A DNA stretch of 64,000 bases from Mayamaea pseudoterrestris. Lineage: Eukaryota; Bacillariophyta; Bacillariophyceae; Sellaphorales; Sellaphoraceae. The stretch spans positions 744,001 through 808,000 of the forward strand of contig BROI01000014.1 of assembly GCA_027923505.1 (NCBI GenBank). The letters are read 5' to 3'. How positions within the stretch are numbered: position 1 is the first letter of the stretch; every line of letters begins with the position of its first letter. Of the stretch, positions 24,007-35,900 are shown in pieces. The notes beneath the pieces are model-generated. The model had not been told where the DNA came from and searched no databases. It saw only the letters and a program-made list of their open reading frames with translations. The translations under genes were made by a program, and so were the position numbers.

Positions 24007-25197
24007 TTAACCAGAAGTAAAAAACCGAGGAGTCTTTGGTTTCACGCCCTGCTTAAAGTATGCATGCTCTAGCGCATCCTTGGCAGACACTCTTTGGTTC
24101 GGGTCCAGAGCCAAAAGCTTGCTCAATAAACCATATCCCTGGCTATCCAGGAAGCAATGGTTCGACTTGACTGCCACTCCTACTGGAAAGCGCTTTGGTA
24201 AGGTAGCATCCTCCGGCTTGCGAGGCTTCCAACGCAGCAACCCTGCATTTGGTAGCTTATCAAAATCAGGCCACGAGCTGGAATCAGGTGTTCCAACCAG
24301 CTCAAAAATTTGGTCAATCTGGTCGAGCTCGCTTTGTCCTTCAAACAATGGCGCCTTGGCAATGAGTTCGGCAAAGACGCAACCAACGCTCCAAACATCC
24401 ACCTTGGCGGAATACTTATCCTCGCCAAATAACAATTCGGGAGCGCGATACCAAAGAGTGCATACCAAAGCAGTTAACTCGCGCGTCTGTGGTGTTTCAT
24501 ACCGCCTCGCTGATCCAAAGTCGGCCAGGGCTATCCGTCCAGAACCATGCACCAAAATGTTGGATGTTTTTATGTCACGGTGCAAGTACCAGTGTTCATG
24601 GGTGTATGCCACAGCAGCGAGTATCTGCTGCAATATGCTTTTAAGCTCCGACTGAAAAAGTGCGCCTTCAAATCGGTCGAGTCCGTCCTTGAGGTCAAAC
24701 TCAAAGTAATCCATTACCATGTACACTTGGTCGACTCCATCTCCAACGACCATTTCTCGAACTGAAACAATGTTTTCATGCGCTAAATCCAATAGACAAG
24801 TAATTTCGCGTAGAGCTGCAACTGGAAAGCCTTCCGTGAGCTTTTCATTGTGAAACTTGATTTGCTTCAAAGCGACAATTGCTTCTTCATTATTGGTCTC
24901 ATTGTTTGACACCGACGTGCAGGAAAGGTCGCGCGCCTTCCAAACAATGCCAAAGGTCCCTTCCGAAACTCGCGAAATTTGCTCGTAGCTAGAGTAGACG
25001 GAGCGACAGCCATGCAAGAGGGGATTGTGAAGCGTGACATTGTGAGTAGCAGTGGAGGTATGTGGTTCCTGCTTCTCAGTGATGGTCGCCACTGGTTTGC
25101 TGCTGGCAGGAGAGCGTTTTATTGGAACTTTTGGCTTTTGAGAATCTTCGTCTGAACTCGAATCCCATCGGTCGCGCTTTCCCATCGTGTATGGCAA
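24007..25197 (-). CDS. Cyclin-dependent kinase, CDK10/CDK11-like
   Basis: A single-exon 396-residue Ser/Thr kinase. Visible: glycine loop VSEGTFGIVWKA (about 77-88), catalytic Lys in IVALKQIK, the cyclin-binding helix as FPVAALREI in place of PITSLRE, catalytic loop HRDIKTSN, DFG in ADFGSARRY, TLWYRAPELL and a C-terminal lobe ending near KPKTPRFF. HRDIKTSN, REMVVG and the short C-tail point to the CDK10/CDK11 branch, linked in other eukaryotes to transcription, splicing and cell-cycle control. The N-terminus (MGKRDRWDSSSDEDSQKPKV) is basic and acidic-Ser rich, probably a nuclear signal. A second ATG at 25185 (MGKRDRW) is an equally good start. Confidence 0.88.
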   Translation of the reverse strand: MPYTMGKRDRWDSSSDEDSQKPKVPIKRSPASSKPVATITEKQEPHTSTATHNVTLHNPLLHGCRSVYSSYEQISRVSEGTFGIVWKARDLSCTSVSNNETNNEEAIVALKQIKFHNEKLTEGFPVAALREITCLLDLAHENIVSVREMVVGDGVDQVYMVMDYFEFDLKDGLDRFEGALFQSELKSILQQILAAVAYTHEHWYLHRDIKTSNILVHGSGRIALADFGSARRYETPQTRELTALVCTLWYRAPELLFGEDKYSAKVDVWSVGCVFAELIAKAPLFEGQSELDQIDQIFELVGTPDSSSWPDFDKLPNAGLLRWKPRKPEDATLPKRFPVGVAVKSNHCFLDSQGYGLLSKLLALDPNQRVSAKDALEHAYFKQGVKPKTPRFFTSG

Positions 25198-25413
25198 AGG
25201 CGTTGGTTAATGTCGTCCACCGTCCTATGCTTGTTCGGTCCGTGATGTTGTGACGGATGCATTTTCTCTGTCGCAACGAGTTTCGCTACGACAAAAAACT
25301 CTGAGTCACGCTTCGCAATCGCCAAATGAGGCCGACGGGCCGACGGAACATTCACTCGTTGATCGATTCCACGCGCACTTCATTAAACACGTATAGCTTC
25401 ACATACACAAAAC

Positions 25414-26487
25414 ATGTCGACCATTTACAACAGAATGCGGATAAGGCTTGTTTCAACAGGTTCGCTACTTCTCTTGGTATGGTGCTCCCAAAATCTGCTT
25501 TCGTTCCGGTTGGACAGGCTGCTCATGAACGCATCCAAGAACGCAGTCGCGACCTCGCGAACGACAAGCGCAACTGGTGCAGTTTACTCGAAGACAAACA
25601 CGGAAGAAGCTCTAGCATTCGTTCCGGTCTTTTACAATCTATTCGCTGCCAATAAAAGCGATAGTAGGCGCGTAAAGAGACTTGTGAATCGTCAACTTTC
25701 CATTCGATTACCGGAGCATCAAGTTTTCCTGCATTCGATTGGGTACCCAATACATATTGCAAACACGACATTGCTACAGCATCATAACGAAGGAAATGAA
25801 GTCCTAACGCTTCACTCACTCTGGGAGTACTGCAAAATCCAACCAGACGCCAGGGTGGTGTACCTGCACTCGAAGGGTTCCTTTCACCCAAAGGTGGAGA
25901 ATGACTTGTTGCGAGGTTTTTTGACTGCCGGTGCCCTGTCTAAGGAATGTTTGCACTTGCCAGATGCCTGCAACGTTTGTTCCTCCCGCATGTCACCAAT
26001 TCCGCATCCCCATACTCCCGGTAACATGTGGCTAGCAAGATGCCGATACGTTCGTCAGCTCATTGATCCACTCTTGTTTGAAGCCAAGATGCGGACCGTC
26101 TCTAGCATTCCCAAGCACACCAAGACTGAAGCATCGTATGGACTTGGTCGATATTCAGCCGAGCACTGGGTGCATTCGCATCCCTCCTGCAAGCCCTGCG
26201 ACTTGAGCGACGATTCAAAATACAGGTGGGCCTATCACAATGTTCCATCAAGCAAGTTTACCAAGAAGCTGAGCATGGCGCCACGTTTCAATCGAAGCGT
26301 GTTTGCGCCACAGCGTCCTCCCAGACGGTGGATAAAGAATGGGAAGAATAGAACGTCGTTGCCCGTTGTACAAATTGGGCTGTCGGTCAATGATCGCATA
26401 GTTGAGTATCAGGAACTATATAATGAGAGCCCAGCAAAGGATTGGTGGGGTTGGCAGTTTTATAGCCTTGAAGAGGCAGTGTTATGA
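25414..26487 (+). CDS. Type II membrane protein, glycosyltransferase-like
   Basis: 357 residues with a short basic N-terminus and a membrane segment at about 13-30 (VSTGSLLLLVWCSQNLLSF), as expected for a Golgi type II protein. The central part has VVYLHSKGSFHP (about 148-159), a motif seen in some family-2-like sugar transferases, then HTPGNMWLARCRYVRQL and Cys pairs (CNVC, CKPC). No DXD motif is obvious. Proteins of this appearance are common in diatoms as uncharacterised genes. The function is inferred only from motif and topology. Confidence 0.7.
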   Translation: MSTIYNRMRIRLVSTGSLLLLVWCSQNLLSFRLDRLLMNASKNAVATSRTTSATGAVYSKTNTEEALAFVPVFYNLFAANKSDSRRVKRLVNRQLSIRLPEHQVFLHSIGYPIHIANTTLLQHHNEGNEVLTLHSLWEYCKIQPDARVVYLHSKGSFHPKVENDLLRGFLTAGALSKECLHLPDACNVCSSRMSPIPHPHTPGNMWLARCRYVRQLIDPLLFEAKMRTVSSIPKHTKTEASYGLGRYSAEHWVHSHPSCKPCDLSDDSKYRWAYHNVPSSKFTKKLSMAPRFNRSVFAPQRPPRRWIKNGKNRTSLPVVQIGLSVNDRIVEYQELYNESPAKDWWGWQFYSLEEAVL

Positions 26488-26960
26488 ATGGTTGTACATA
26501 GCGGCAGCTGACTGACGAAGAATTTGACTTTGCTATGATTTTTTCGGGCCAAGCAGACACAGAATTTACTCCTTGCTCTGTAACCTATGAGCCTCCATTG
26601 ACGCAATATAAAAGATGTTCGTTCGCTGTACTCTACTGATTGTAGATATATCGCCTTGTCGCAGATACGGCACAGTCCTACCTAACTACCTATGGTCCAA
26701 GTACACTTTGTACCAAGAGGACGTTGTCGTGCGTCGTACCGATACTGAACAAAACCAGTGTGACAAGCATGAATTTTCAAATTGCCGTCAACCACTCCGG
26801 AAGCGTGACCACACGATTGCGCGTCGATCACTTCTTTCCTTCTGACCAGGACCGATCCGCCAGAACTTGCTGTTGGTTCGGTAGTCGATTCTACAAGGAG
26901 TAAGACGTTAAGCGCTCTCTGTAAGCATACAGTTGCATTGATCGATACAAGTCTTGCACT
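26488..26960. other. Intergenic, 5' region of glutamate synthase
   Basis: No gene recognised; a 76-codon frame at 26615-26845 looks like chance. TATAAAAG occurs at 26607-26614, and the 13-bp motif at 26733-26745. Confidence 0.5.
26733..26745 (+). promoter_or_regulatory. GTCGTACCGRTAC motif, copy 2
   Basis: GTCGTACCGATAC, 216 bp upstream of the glutamate synthase ATG and in the gene's orientation. Confidence 0.5.
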
Positions 26961-29900
26961 ATGATTTCATCGGCTCGCGTCGGTCTGCGCCGCACCTTGT
27001 TCGCTCGCGTCACTCGCCGCGGAATAGTCGTCGCCTCGTCGTCGCGCAGCAAACTTCTTTCGCGCGTTGCATTCAAAGATCAGCAGTGCCTGGCCTACAG
27101 CACGGAAAAGATTTTGGAGCTTCGTGGAGCAGCGCAAGGAACAAAGACACTTTACAACTCGAACGATGAAAAGGAGAATTGTGGTGTCGGTTTGATCGCC
27201 TCCTTGAAGTCAGTTCCAAGCCGGAAGATTGTCGAGCGAGCGGATGAAATGCTTGTTCGCATGGCTCATCGCGGCGGATGTGGCTGCGATCCTGCCTCTG
27301 GAGATGGTTCCGGTGAGTTGACAGTTGACGATTAACTCATATGGCTTTTGTTCTGGTCATGTTTCTGCGTAAAGTGACATGCGATAACGTGTCATTCGTC
27401 ACTCACTCACCTTGCTTCAACCTCAGGCATGCTGTTTGGAATGCCTGATTCTTTCATGCGCTCCAAGGCCAATGAACTTTTTGGTGAGGAACTTCCTCCT
27501 TTTGGAGAATACGCCGTCGCAAATGTTTTCTTTCCGCCCGGTTCAGAGACGAACGGTGTCATGGCTGACTGCAAGAAATTTGTTGATCGCTTGGTGAAGA
27601 ACTCTCGTCACAAAGTGCTTGGCTGGAGACCAGTACCGGTCGACAATTCCATGCTTGGAAAAGATCCGCTCGACTCGGAGCCAATCACGCAGCAGCTCTT
27701 TGTCGTCAACAAGCGCAAGATTCCAAAACGTGCGTTTGAGCAAGACTTGTTCAAAATTCGCAAAATGGCGGAAGAGGAAGTTACAAACATGCTTGGCGCC
27801 GAGTCTGGTTTCTACGTTAACTCACTCACGTCGCAGCACATTACCTACAAGGGACAATTGACACCGGAACAAGTCTCGCAGTACTACTTGGATCTGCAGG
27901 ACCCCGCCTTTATATCGCACTTGGCGCTTGTTCATTCGCGATTTTCAACCAACACGTTTCCGTCGTGGGAGCGCGCGCAGCCGATTCGCATGATGTGTCA
28001 CAATGGAGAAATTAACACACTGCGCGGAAACAAGAATTGGATGTACAGTCGAGGTGGAATCATGGAGTCGCCCATTTACAAGGATGACACGACGCATCTA
28101 TTGCCCGTGACGAGCGATAATATGAGTGACTCGGGTAACTTTGACAGTGTCTTGGAGTTGCTGACCAAGGCATCGGATCGTCCTTTGCCGGAAGCCGTCA
28201 TGATGATGATTCCTGAGGCATGGCAAGATAATGATAATCTAAGTGATACAAAGAAGGCGTTTTACGAATATAATTCATGCGTGATGGAGCCTTGGGATGG
28301 CCCGGCCATGGTGGCTTTTACCGATGGACGATACATTGGTGCAACTCTGGATCGAAATGGACTGCGACCGTCACGATATTACGTGACTAAGGACGATCAC
28401 GTGTTGGTGTCGTCTGAAATTGGAGTATGCCCCGACTTGCCCGACTCGGAGGTCAAAATTAAACATCGTTTGGAGCCTGGAAAGATGTTCTTGGTTGATT
28501 TTGAGACGCAGCGTATTGTACCAGATGATGAAATTAAGGAGCAGATTGCGTCCATGTATCCGTATGCTGACTGGGTGAAGAGCGGTTTGCTCGACATTAC
28601 CAAATGGACAAAGGCTGCTGGAACTAAACCCGATCCTATGGATTACTCTACGACCAATCGCCGTTTGAACATGTTTGGATTCAGCACTGAGAAACTCGAG
28701 ATGCTGCTTGTACCAATGGGTGTCGGAGGAAAGGAGGCTCTGGGTTCCATGGGCAACGATGCCGCACTGGCGGTGTTATCAGAAAAGCCACGCCAAGTAG
28801 TCGATTATTTTAAACAGTTATTTGCGCAGGTAACCAATCCTCCTATTGATCCTATTCGCGAAGAAATTGTCATGAGCCTTGTCTGTCCGGTAGGGCCGGA
28901 AGGAAATTTATTGTCGACGCCAAGTGAGGACCACTGCAAGCGCCTGGTGCTTCGCGATCCTATTCTGTCGCTGGAGGAGATGAAAACATTAAAGAACAAT
29001 ACATTTAAGCGACTTGATGGTTCTATCGCTTTTGAAACGGCCGTGATTGACACGACATTTCCTGTTGGGTCTGGTGTCGAAGGTATGCTTCAGGCACTCG
29101 AGCGAATTTGCGATGAGGCGGCCGAGGCGATTCAGGGCGGTGTTGGTTCCAAGGGTGTGGAAGGTATCATTTTATCTGACCGGTTCGCTGGACCTGATCG
29201 TTTGAGTTTACCTACCCTTATGGCTGTTGGTGCTGTGCATCAGCACTTAATCAAAACGAAGCAGCGCCCTAAGGCTGCTATCTTTGCAGAGGCTGGTGAT
29301 GTGAAGGAAGTGGCTGATTTCGCCACAATTTTCGGTTTTGGTGGTGATGGTGTCTGTCCATACATGGCGTATGAAGCGCTTTGTAAATTGAACGAAGAAG
29401 GCATCGTGGAGGCGAAGGCTAAGGAAGAATTTTCTGACGCTCAAGTCATGAAGAATTACCGCAAGGCTGTCGCTAAGGGACTGCTGAAGGTCATGAGTAA
29501 GATGGGCATATCGACGCTGCAAAGCTACAAGGGAGCGCAAGTATTTGAAGCTGTAGGATTAGCTGATGAAGTTGTCGATCGATGCTTCACTGGAACGACA
29601 ACCCGCATTCAAGGTGCTGATTTTGAAGCAATATATCGTGATCTTGAACGATTCCATGAATCTGGATATCCGCAGCATAGGTCAGAGCTGGATGACCTTG
29701 TAAGGAGCGATGGTCAGCTCCATTACCGAGACGGAGGCGAAGCGCATCTGAATACTCCCTCGACCATGGTTAACTTGCAAATTGCGGCACGAACCAACTC
29801 TCGCGAGGCGTACAAGGAATTTGCTCGCGTTACAAACGAACAGAATAAGAAAGTTACACTCAGAGGACAACTTAAGTTCAAGTTTAATCCTTCCAATGCA

Positions 29901-31826
29901 GTCCCACTCGACGAAGTCGAACCAGTTAGTGAGATCGTCAAGAGGTTTGCAACTGGTGCCATGTCGCTTGGGTCGATCAGCCGAGAGGCGCACGAGACAT
30001 TGGCCATCGCCATGAATTCCATTGGCGGTCGCTCGAATACAGGTGAAGGAGGCGAAGACCCTATGCGGTTTCTCGACAACCGACGGTCTAGTATCAAGCA
30101 AGTTGCGTCGGGACGATTTGGCGTGACGTCGCATTATCTTGCCAACAGCGACCAAATTCAGATCAAAATGGCGCAGGGCGCAAAGCCAGGAGAAGGCGGC
30201 GAGCTTCCTGGTTTTAAGGTTTCGGACTACATCGCCGAGAATCGCCACACCACTCCCGGAGTTGGTCTCATTTCTCCTCCGCCACATCACGATATCTACT
30301 CCATTGAGGACCTTGCTCAACTAATTCATGATTTAAAAAATGCACAGCCACATGGCGAGGTTTCAGTTAAACTTGTTTCAGAGGTTGGAGTTGGTGTCGT
30401 GGCGGCTGGTGTCGCTAAGGCGTTGGCTGATCATATCACTATTAGTGGCCATGATGGAGGAACAGGCGCTGCCGTCTGGACGGCAATTAAGGGTGCTGGG
30501 CTTCCATGGGAGCTTGGTCTTGCTGAAACGCAACAGACTCTTGTGCTTAACGGTCTTCGCGATCGCGTCAAGGTGCAAACCGACGGACAGCTTAAGACCG
30601 GCCGAGATGTTGTAATCGCATGTCTGCTTGGCGCCGAAGAGTTTGGTTTTGCGACAGCTCCGTTGGTTGCCATGGGGTGCATTATGATGCGCAAATGCCA
30701 TTTGAATACCTGCCCTGTCGGTATCGCAACGCAGGACGAAGAGTTGCGTCGCAAATTTGCTGGTCAGCCAGAGCATGTTGTAAATTACTTCTTTTTACTT
30801 GCCGAGGAGGTTCGCGAAATAATGGCGAATCTTGGCTACCGCACCATGGAGGAAATGATTGGACAAACCCAAAATTTAGAGATGAACAGGAAGGGTCTGC
30901 ATTACAAGAGTCGGGGACTTGACCTGAGTCCATTGTTGACGCCTGCCTCTGAACTAAATCCATCAGCCGGCATTCGCAATTTGACAACCCAGTATCATGG
31001 ACTCGATATTGCGAAGGACAATGCTTTTATCGCTGCCGCGAAGGATGCACTTGAGAACAAGACCCCGGTTGTCATCGAGGACGAGTGCACAAACATAAAC
31101 CGAACAATGGGCACAATGTTGTCGTATGAAATATCTAAGCGATATGGGTCCGAGGGCCTACCTGACGACACAATCAAAATCAAGTTAAAGGGTCACGGCG
31201 GCCAATCCATGGCCTTTACTCTAGCCAAGGGAGTCACAATGACAGTCGAAGGTGATGCCAATGATTATGCCGGCAAGGGTCTGTCGGGCGGAAAGATTGC
31301 AGTCTACCCAGCGTCAAGTGTAATCGAAGACGGTTTCGTTCCAGAACACAACGTTGTCGTTGGGAATGTTTGCTTATACGGCGCGACAAGTGGAAAGGCC
31401 TTTTTTCGAGGTAAAGCTGGAGAACGATTTTGCGTCCGCAACTCTGGTGCGCTAGCAGTCGTTGAAGGTGTCGGTGACCACGGCTGCGAGTACATGACTG
31501 GAGGAGCCATGGTCTGTCTCGGGGAGACTGGCCGAAACTTTGCGGCAGGAATGAGCGGTGGTATCGCATACATTTACGATCCAGAAGGCAAATTCCCTGC
31601 CCGATGCAACATGGGACTTGTAGGCTTGGAAACAATTGAATCATCAGACGAGTCCGAGGAACTATTGAGCTACATCAAGGAGCACGTGGAAGTCACAGGA
31701 AGCACAGTTGGGCAAGAAATGGTTGAAAATTGGGATGTTCGTGTTGGTCACTTTATTAAGGTGATGCCGCATGATTTCAAGCGAGTGCTCATGGAGAAGC
31801 AAGCCTCAATCGCGGAGGCAGCTTAA
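26961..31826 (+). CDS. Glutamate synthase, large subunit (GOGAT)
   Basis: Exons 26961-27312 and 27427-31826 (intron 114 bp) give 1583 residues. The enzyme moves the amide group of glutamine to 2-oxoglutarate, the second half of the GS-GOGAT cycle of ammonium assimilation. Domains in order: glutaminase with nucleophile Cys74 (KENCGVGLIA), central domain, FMN-binding synthase domain (PGEGGELPGFKVSDYIA; HDGGTGAAVWTAIKGAGLPW), the 3Fe-4S cluster Cys in CIMMRKCHLNTCPVG (from about 1202), and the C-terminal GXGXG beta-helix. The N-terminus is Arg/Ser-rich without acidic residues or a hydrophobic core, typical of a mitochondrial presequence. No fused flavoprotein (beta) domain is present, so electrons must come from ferredoxin or a separate beta subunit; the sequence alone does not settle which. 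Confidence 0.94.
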
Positions 31827-32371
31827 ACGGCCGTTGTATAAATCTTGTAATAATCATTTCTTGTTACCATGGTCATTTCAGCTATTAATTACTCAAGCGA
31901 CTGGCATGCTTTAATGAATGACGAGCTATCCTGACTGTCTGTGTTTTAGTGCCCCATCCCTTGCTTGTCACTTCCGGTTGTTTCGGCTAGTAATTCCCTT
32001 GCGACTGGCATGCATGAATGACAAGGTGACTTGACGGTCTGTGGCACTGCCCCGCCCCTTGCTTGTCACTGCTGTAAAGTGTACCAGTAGGACATGTGAC
32101 AATGCTGCTTCTCCAGATGCAACTTTTATAGGCAGTAGGGCTGTGCAGTATAAAAACGAGCAGATCTACATTAATTTGTGTTGCCAAGATTGGCCATGTG
32201 AACTGCATGCACATTCCTTGCTTGGTAGGCTAAACTGGGCTCCTTGTAGATAAATGCAAGCTCAGTTTCACTTAAGAGCCTTTCTCTTAGGCACAGGGCA
32301 AGGTGCTGTGAGTTTGACTTTGACTTGGAGGAGTGGTTTCAGAGCTAAACACAATGGAGAGGAAAATTGAT
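31827..32371. other. Intergenic between glutamate synthase and satellite array 2
   Basis: No gene. It contains an imperfect direct duplication (31897-32069) and a TATAAAAA-type word near 32149. The satellite begins at about 32372. Confidence 0.5.
31897..32069. repeat. Imperfect direct repeat, about 70-75 bp, two copies
   Basis: Copy A (31897-31971) and copy B (32001-32069) share GCGACTGGCATGC, a GAATGAC core, GTCTGTG and CCTTGCTTGTCACT in the same order and orientation. It looks like an old tandem duplication at the edge of the satellite. Confidence 0.7.
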
Positions 32372-32546
32372 GGGTCAGGCTGTGCTACAAAATGGTATGC
32401 CTGGCTGGTGTCTCAGGAGATGGCAATGTGACTGGTGAGAAAAAGCCATGGATACACCCAGATTACACAAAAATTCTGCCAACATTGTTATTCAGGCTGC
32501 GCTACAAGATTGTTTGCCTGGTTGGTCTCTCTAGGGATGGCAATGT

Positions 32547-32571
32547 GACTGGTGAGAACATCTCACCAGTC
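32547..32571. repeat. Satellite palindrome, 11-bp arms with ACA loop
   Basis: GACTGGTGAGA (32547-32557), ACA, TCTCACCAGTC (32561-32571): perfect dyad symmetry although the centre differs from the common form. Confidence 0.8.
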
Positions 32572-32882
32572 TCAGCCCACAGATGCCTTGACTTTCAAAT
32601 GCCCCTACATCAAGCCATGGATAAACCCAAAGTCTTCAAGAATGGTGCCAACATCATATTTCAGGTGCGCTACAAGATGTTATGCCTGGCAGGTGTCTCA
32701 GGGGACGCAATGTGATTGGTGACAACTTGTCACCAGTCTCAGCCCGCAGATGCCACGACATTCAGACACACCTACAGCAGGCCCTGTAGGTGCCCAAATT
32801 ACACCAGAATGGTGCCAACATCATTTTTGAGGCTCCGCTACAAGATGGTATGCCTGGCTGGTGTCTCAGGGGTTGGCAATGT

Positions 32883-32907
32883 GACTGGTGAGAAGTTCTC
32901 ACCAGTC
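32883..32907. repeat. Satellite palindrome, 12-bp arms
   Basis: GACTGGTGAGAA, G, TTCTCACCAGTC: perfect arms. Against the common TGGTGACAAcTTGTCACCA form, the C-to-G change in the left arm is matched by G-to-C in the right arm. The same form recurs at 33728-33752, and with shorter arms at 33224-33242. Confidence 0.85.
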
Positions 32908-35900
32908 TTGGCCCGCAGATGCCGTGACATTCAAACGCCCCTACAGCAGGCCCTGTAGGTGCCCAAAATACACCAAAATGGTGCTAACATCATTTTTGAG
33001 GCTGCGCTACAAGATGGTAGTCTTGGCTGGTGTCTCAGGGGATGGCAATGCATTTGGTGACAACTTGTCACCAGTCTCAGCCCGCAGATGCCATGACATT
33101 CAGACACACCTACAGCAGGCCCTGTAGGTGCCCAAATTACACCAGAATGGTGCCAACATCATTGGTCAGGCTGCGCTACAAGATGGTAAGCTTGGCTGGT
33201 GTCTCAGGGGTTGGCAATGTATTTGGTGAGAAGTTCTCACCAGTCTTGGCCCGCAGATGCCGTGACATTCAAACGCCCCTACAGCAAGCCCTGTAGGTGC
33301 CCAAAATACACCAGAATGGTGCTAACATCATTTTTGAGGCTGCGCTACAAAATGGTAGGCTTGGCTGGTGTCTCAGGGGATGACAATGTATTTGGTGACA
33401 ACTTGTCACCAGTCTCAGCCCGCAGATGCTGTGACATTCAGATGCCCCTACAGCAGGCCCTGTAGGTGCCCAAAATACACCAGAATGGTGCCAACATCAT
33501 TATTCAGGCTGCGCTACAAGATGGTAGGCTTGGCTGGTGTCTCAGGGGATGGTAATGCATTTGGTGACAACTTGTCACCAGTCTCAGCCCGTAGATGCCA
33601 TGACATTCAGACACACCTACAGCAGGCCCTGTAGGTGCCCAAATTACACCAGAATGGTGCCAACATCATTATTCCTGCTGCGCTACAAGATGGTAGGCTT
33701 GGATGGTGTCTCAGGGGTTGGCAATGTGACTGGTGAGAAGTTCTCACCAGTCTCAGCCCGCAGATGCCGTGACATTCAAACGCCCCTACAGCAGGCCCTG
33801 TAGGTGCCCAAATTACACCAGAATGGTGCCAACATCATTATTCAGGCTGCGCTACAAGATGGTAGGCTTGGCTGGTGTCTCAGGGGATGGTAATGTATTT
33901 GGTGACAACTTGTCACCAGTCTCAGCCCGTAGATGCCATGACATTCAGACACACCTACAGCAGGCCCTGTAGGTGCCCAAATAACACCAGAATGGTGCCA
34001 ACATCATTATTCCTGCTGCGCTACAAGATGGTAGGCTTGGCTGGTGTCTCAGGGGATGGCAATGTATTTGGTGACAACTTGTCACCAGTCGCAGCCCGCA
34101 GATGCCATGACATTCAGATGCCCCTACAGCAAGCCCCATAGGTGCCCAAAATACACCAGAATGGTGCCAACATCATTATTCAGGCTGCGCTACAAGATGG
34201 TAGGCTTGGCTGGTGTCTTGGGGGATGGCAATGTATTTGGTGACAACTTGTCACCAGTCTCAGCCCGCAGATGCCATGACATTCAGACACACCTACAGCA
34301 GGCCCTGTAGGTGCCCAAAATACACCAGAATGGTGCCAACATCATCATTCAGGCTGCGCTACAAGATGGTAGGCTTGGCTGGTGTCTCAGGGGATGACAA
34401 TGTATTTGGTGACAACTTGTCACCAGTCTCAGCCCGCAGATGCCATGACATTCAGACACACCTACAGCAGGCCCTGTAGGTGCCCAAATTACACCAGAAT
34501 GGTGCCAACATCATTATTTGGGCTGCGCTACAAGATGGTAAGATTGGCTGGTGTCTCAGGGGATGGCAATGTATTTGGTGACAACTTGTCACCAGTCTCA
34601 GCCCGCAGATGCCATGACTTTCAAACGCCCCTACAGCAAGCCCTGTAGGTGCCCAAAATACACCAGAATGGTGCCAACATCATTTTTGAAGTTGAGCTAC
34701 AAGATGGTAAGCTTGGCTGGTGTCTCAGGGGATGGCAATGTATTTGGTGACAACTTGTCACCAGTCTCAGCCCGCAGATGCCATGACATTCAAATGCCCC
34801 TACAGCAAGCCCTGTAGGTGCCCAAAATACACCAGAATGGTGCCAACATCATTTTGGAAGTTGCGCTACAAGATGGTAAGCTTGGCTGTTGTCTCAGGGG
34901 ATGGCAAAGTATTTGGTGACAACTTGTCACCAGTCTCAGCCCGCAGATGCCATGACATTCAAATGCCCCTACAGCAAGCCCTGTAGGTGCCCAAATTACA
35001 CCAGAATGGTGCCAACATCATTATTCAGGCTGCGCTACAAGATGGTAGGCTTGGCTGGTGTCTCAGGGGATGGCAATGTATTTGGTGACAACTTGTCACC
35101 AGTCTCAGTCCGCAGATGCCATGACATTCAGACACACCTACAGCAAGCCCTGTAGGTGCCCGAATGGTGGCAACATCATTGGTCAGGCTGCGCTACAAGA
35201 TGGTAGGCTTGGCTGGTGTCTCAGGGGATGGCAATGTATTTGGTGACAACTTGTCACCAGTCTCAGCCCGCAGATGCCATGACATTCAGACACACCTACA
35301 GCAAGCCCTGTAGGTGCCCAAATTACACAAGAATGGTGCCAACATCATTTTGGAAGTTGCGCTACAAGATGGTAAGCTTGGCTGTTGTCTCAGGGGATGG
35401 CAATGTATTTGGTGACAACTTGTCACCAGTCTCAGCCCGCAGATGCCATGACATTCAAATGCCCCTACAGCAAGCCCTGTAGGTGCCCAAATTACACCAG
35501 AATGGTGCCAACATCATCATTCAGGCTGCGCTACAAGATGGTAGGCTTGGCTGGTGTCTCAGGGGATGACAATTTATTTGGTGACAACTTGTCACCAGTC
35601 TCAGCCTGCAGATGCCATGACATTCAGACACACCTACAGCAGGCCCTGTAGGTGCCCAAAATACACCAGAATGGTGCCAACATCATTATTCAGGCTGCGC
35701 TACAAAATGGTAAGCTTGGCTGGTGTCTCATGGGATGGCAATGTATTTGGTGACAACTTGTCACCAGACTCAGCCCGTTGAGGCCATGACATTCAGACAC
35801 ACCTACAGCAGGCCCTGTAGGTGCCCAAATTATACCAGAATGGTGACAACATCATTTTTGAAGTTGAGCTACAAGATGGTAAGCTTGGCTGGTGTCTCAG

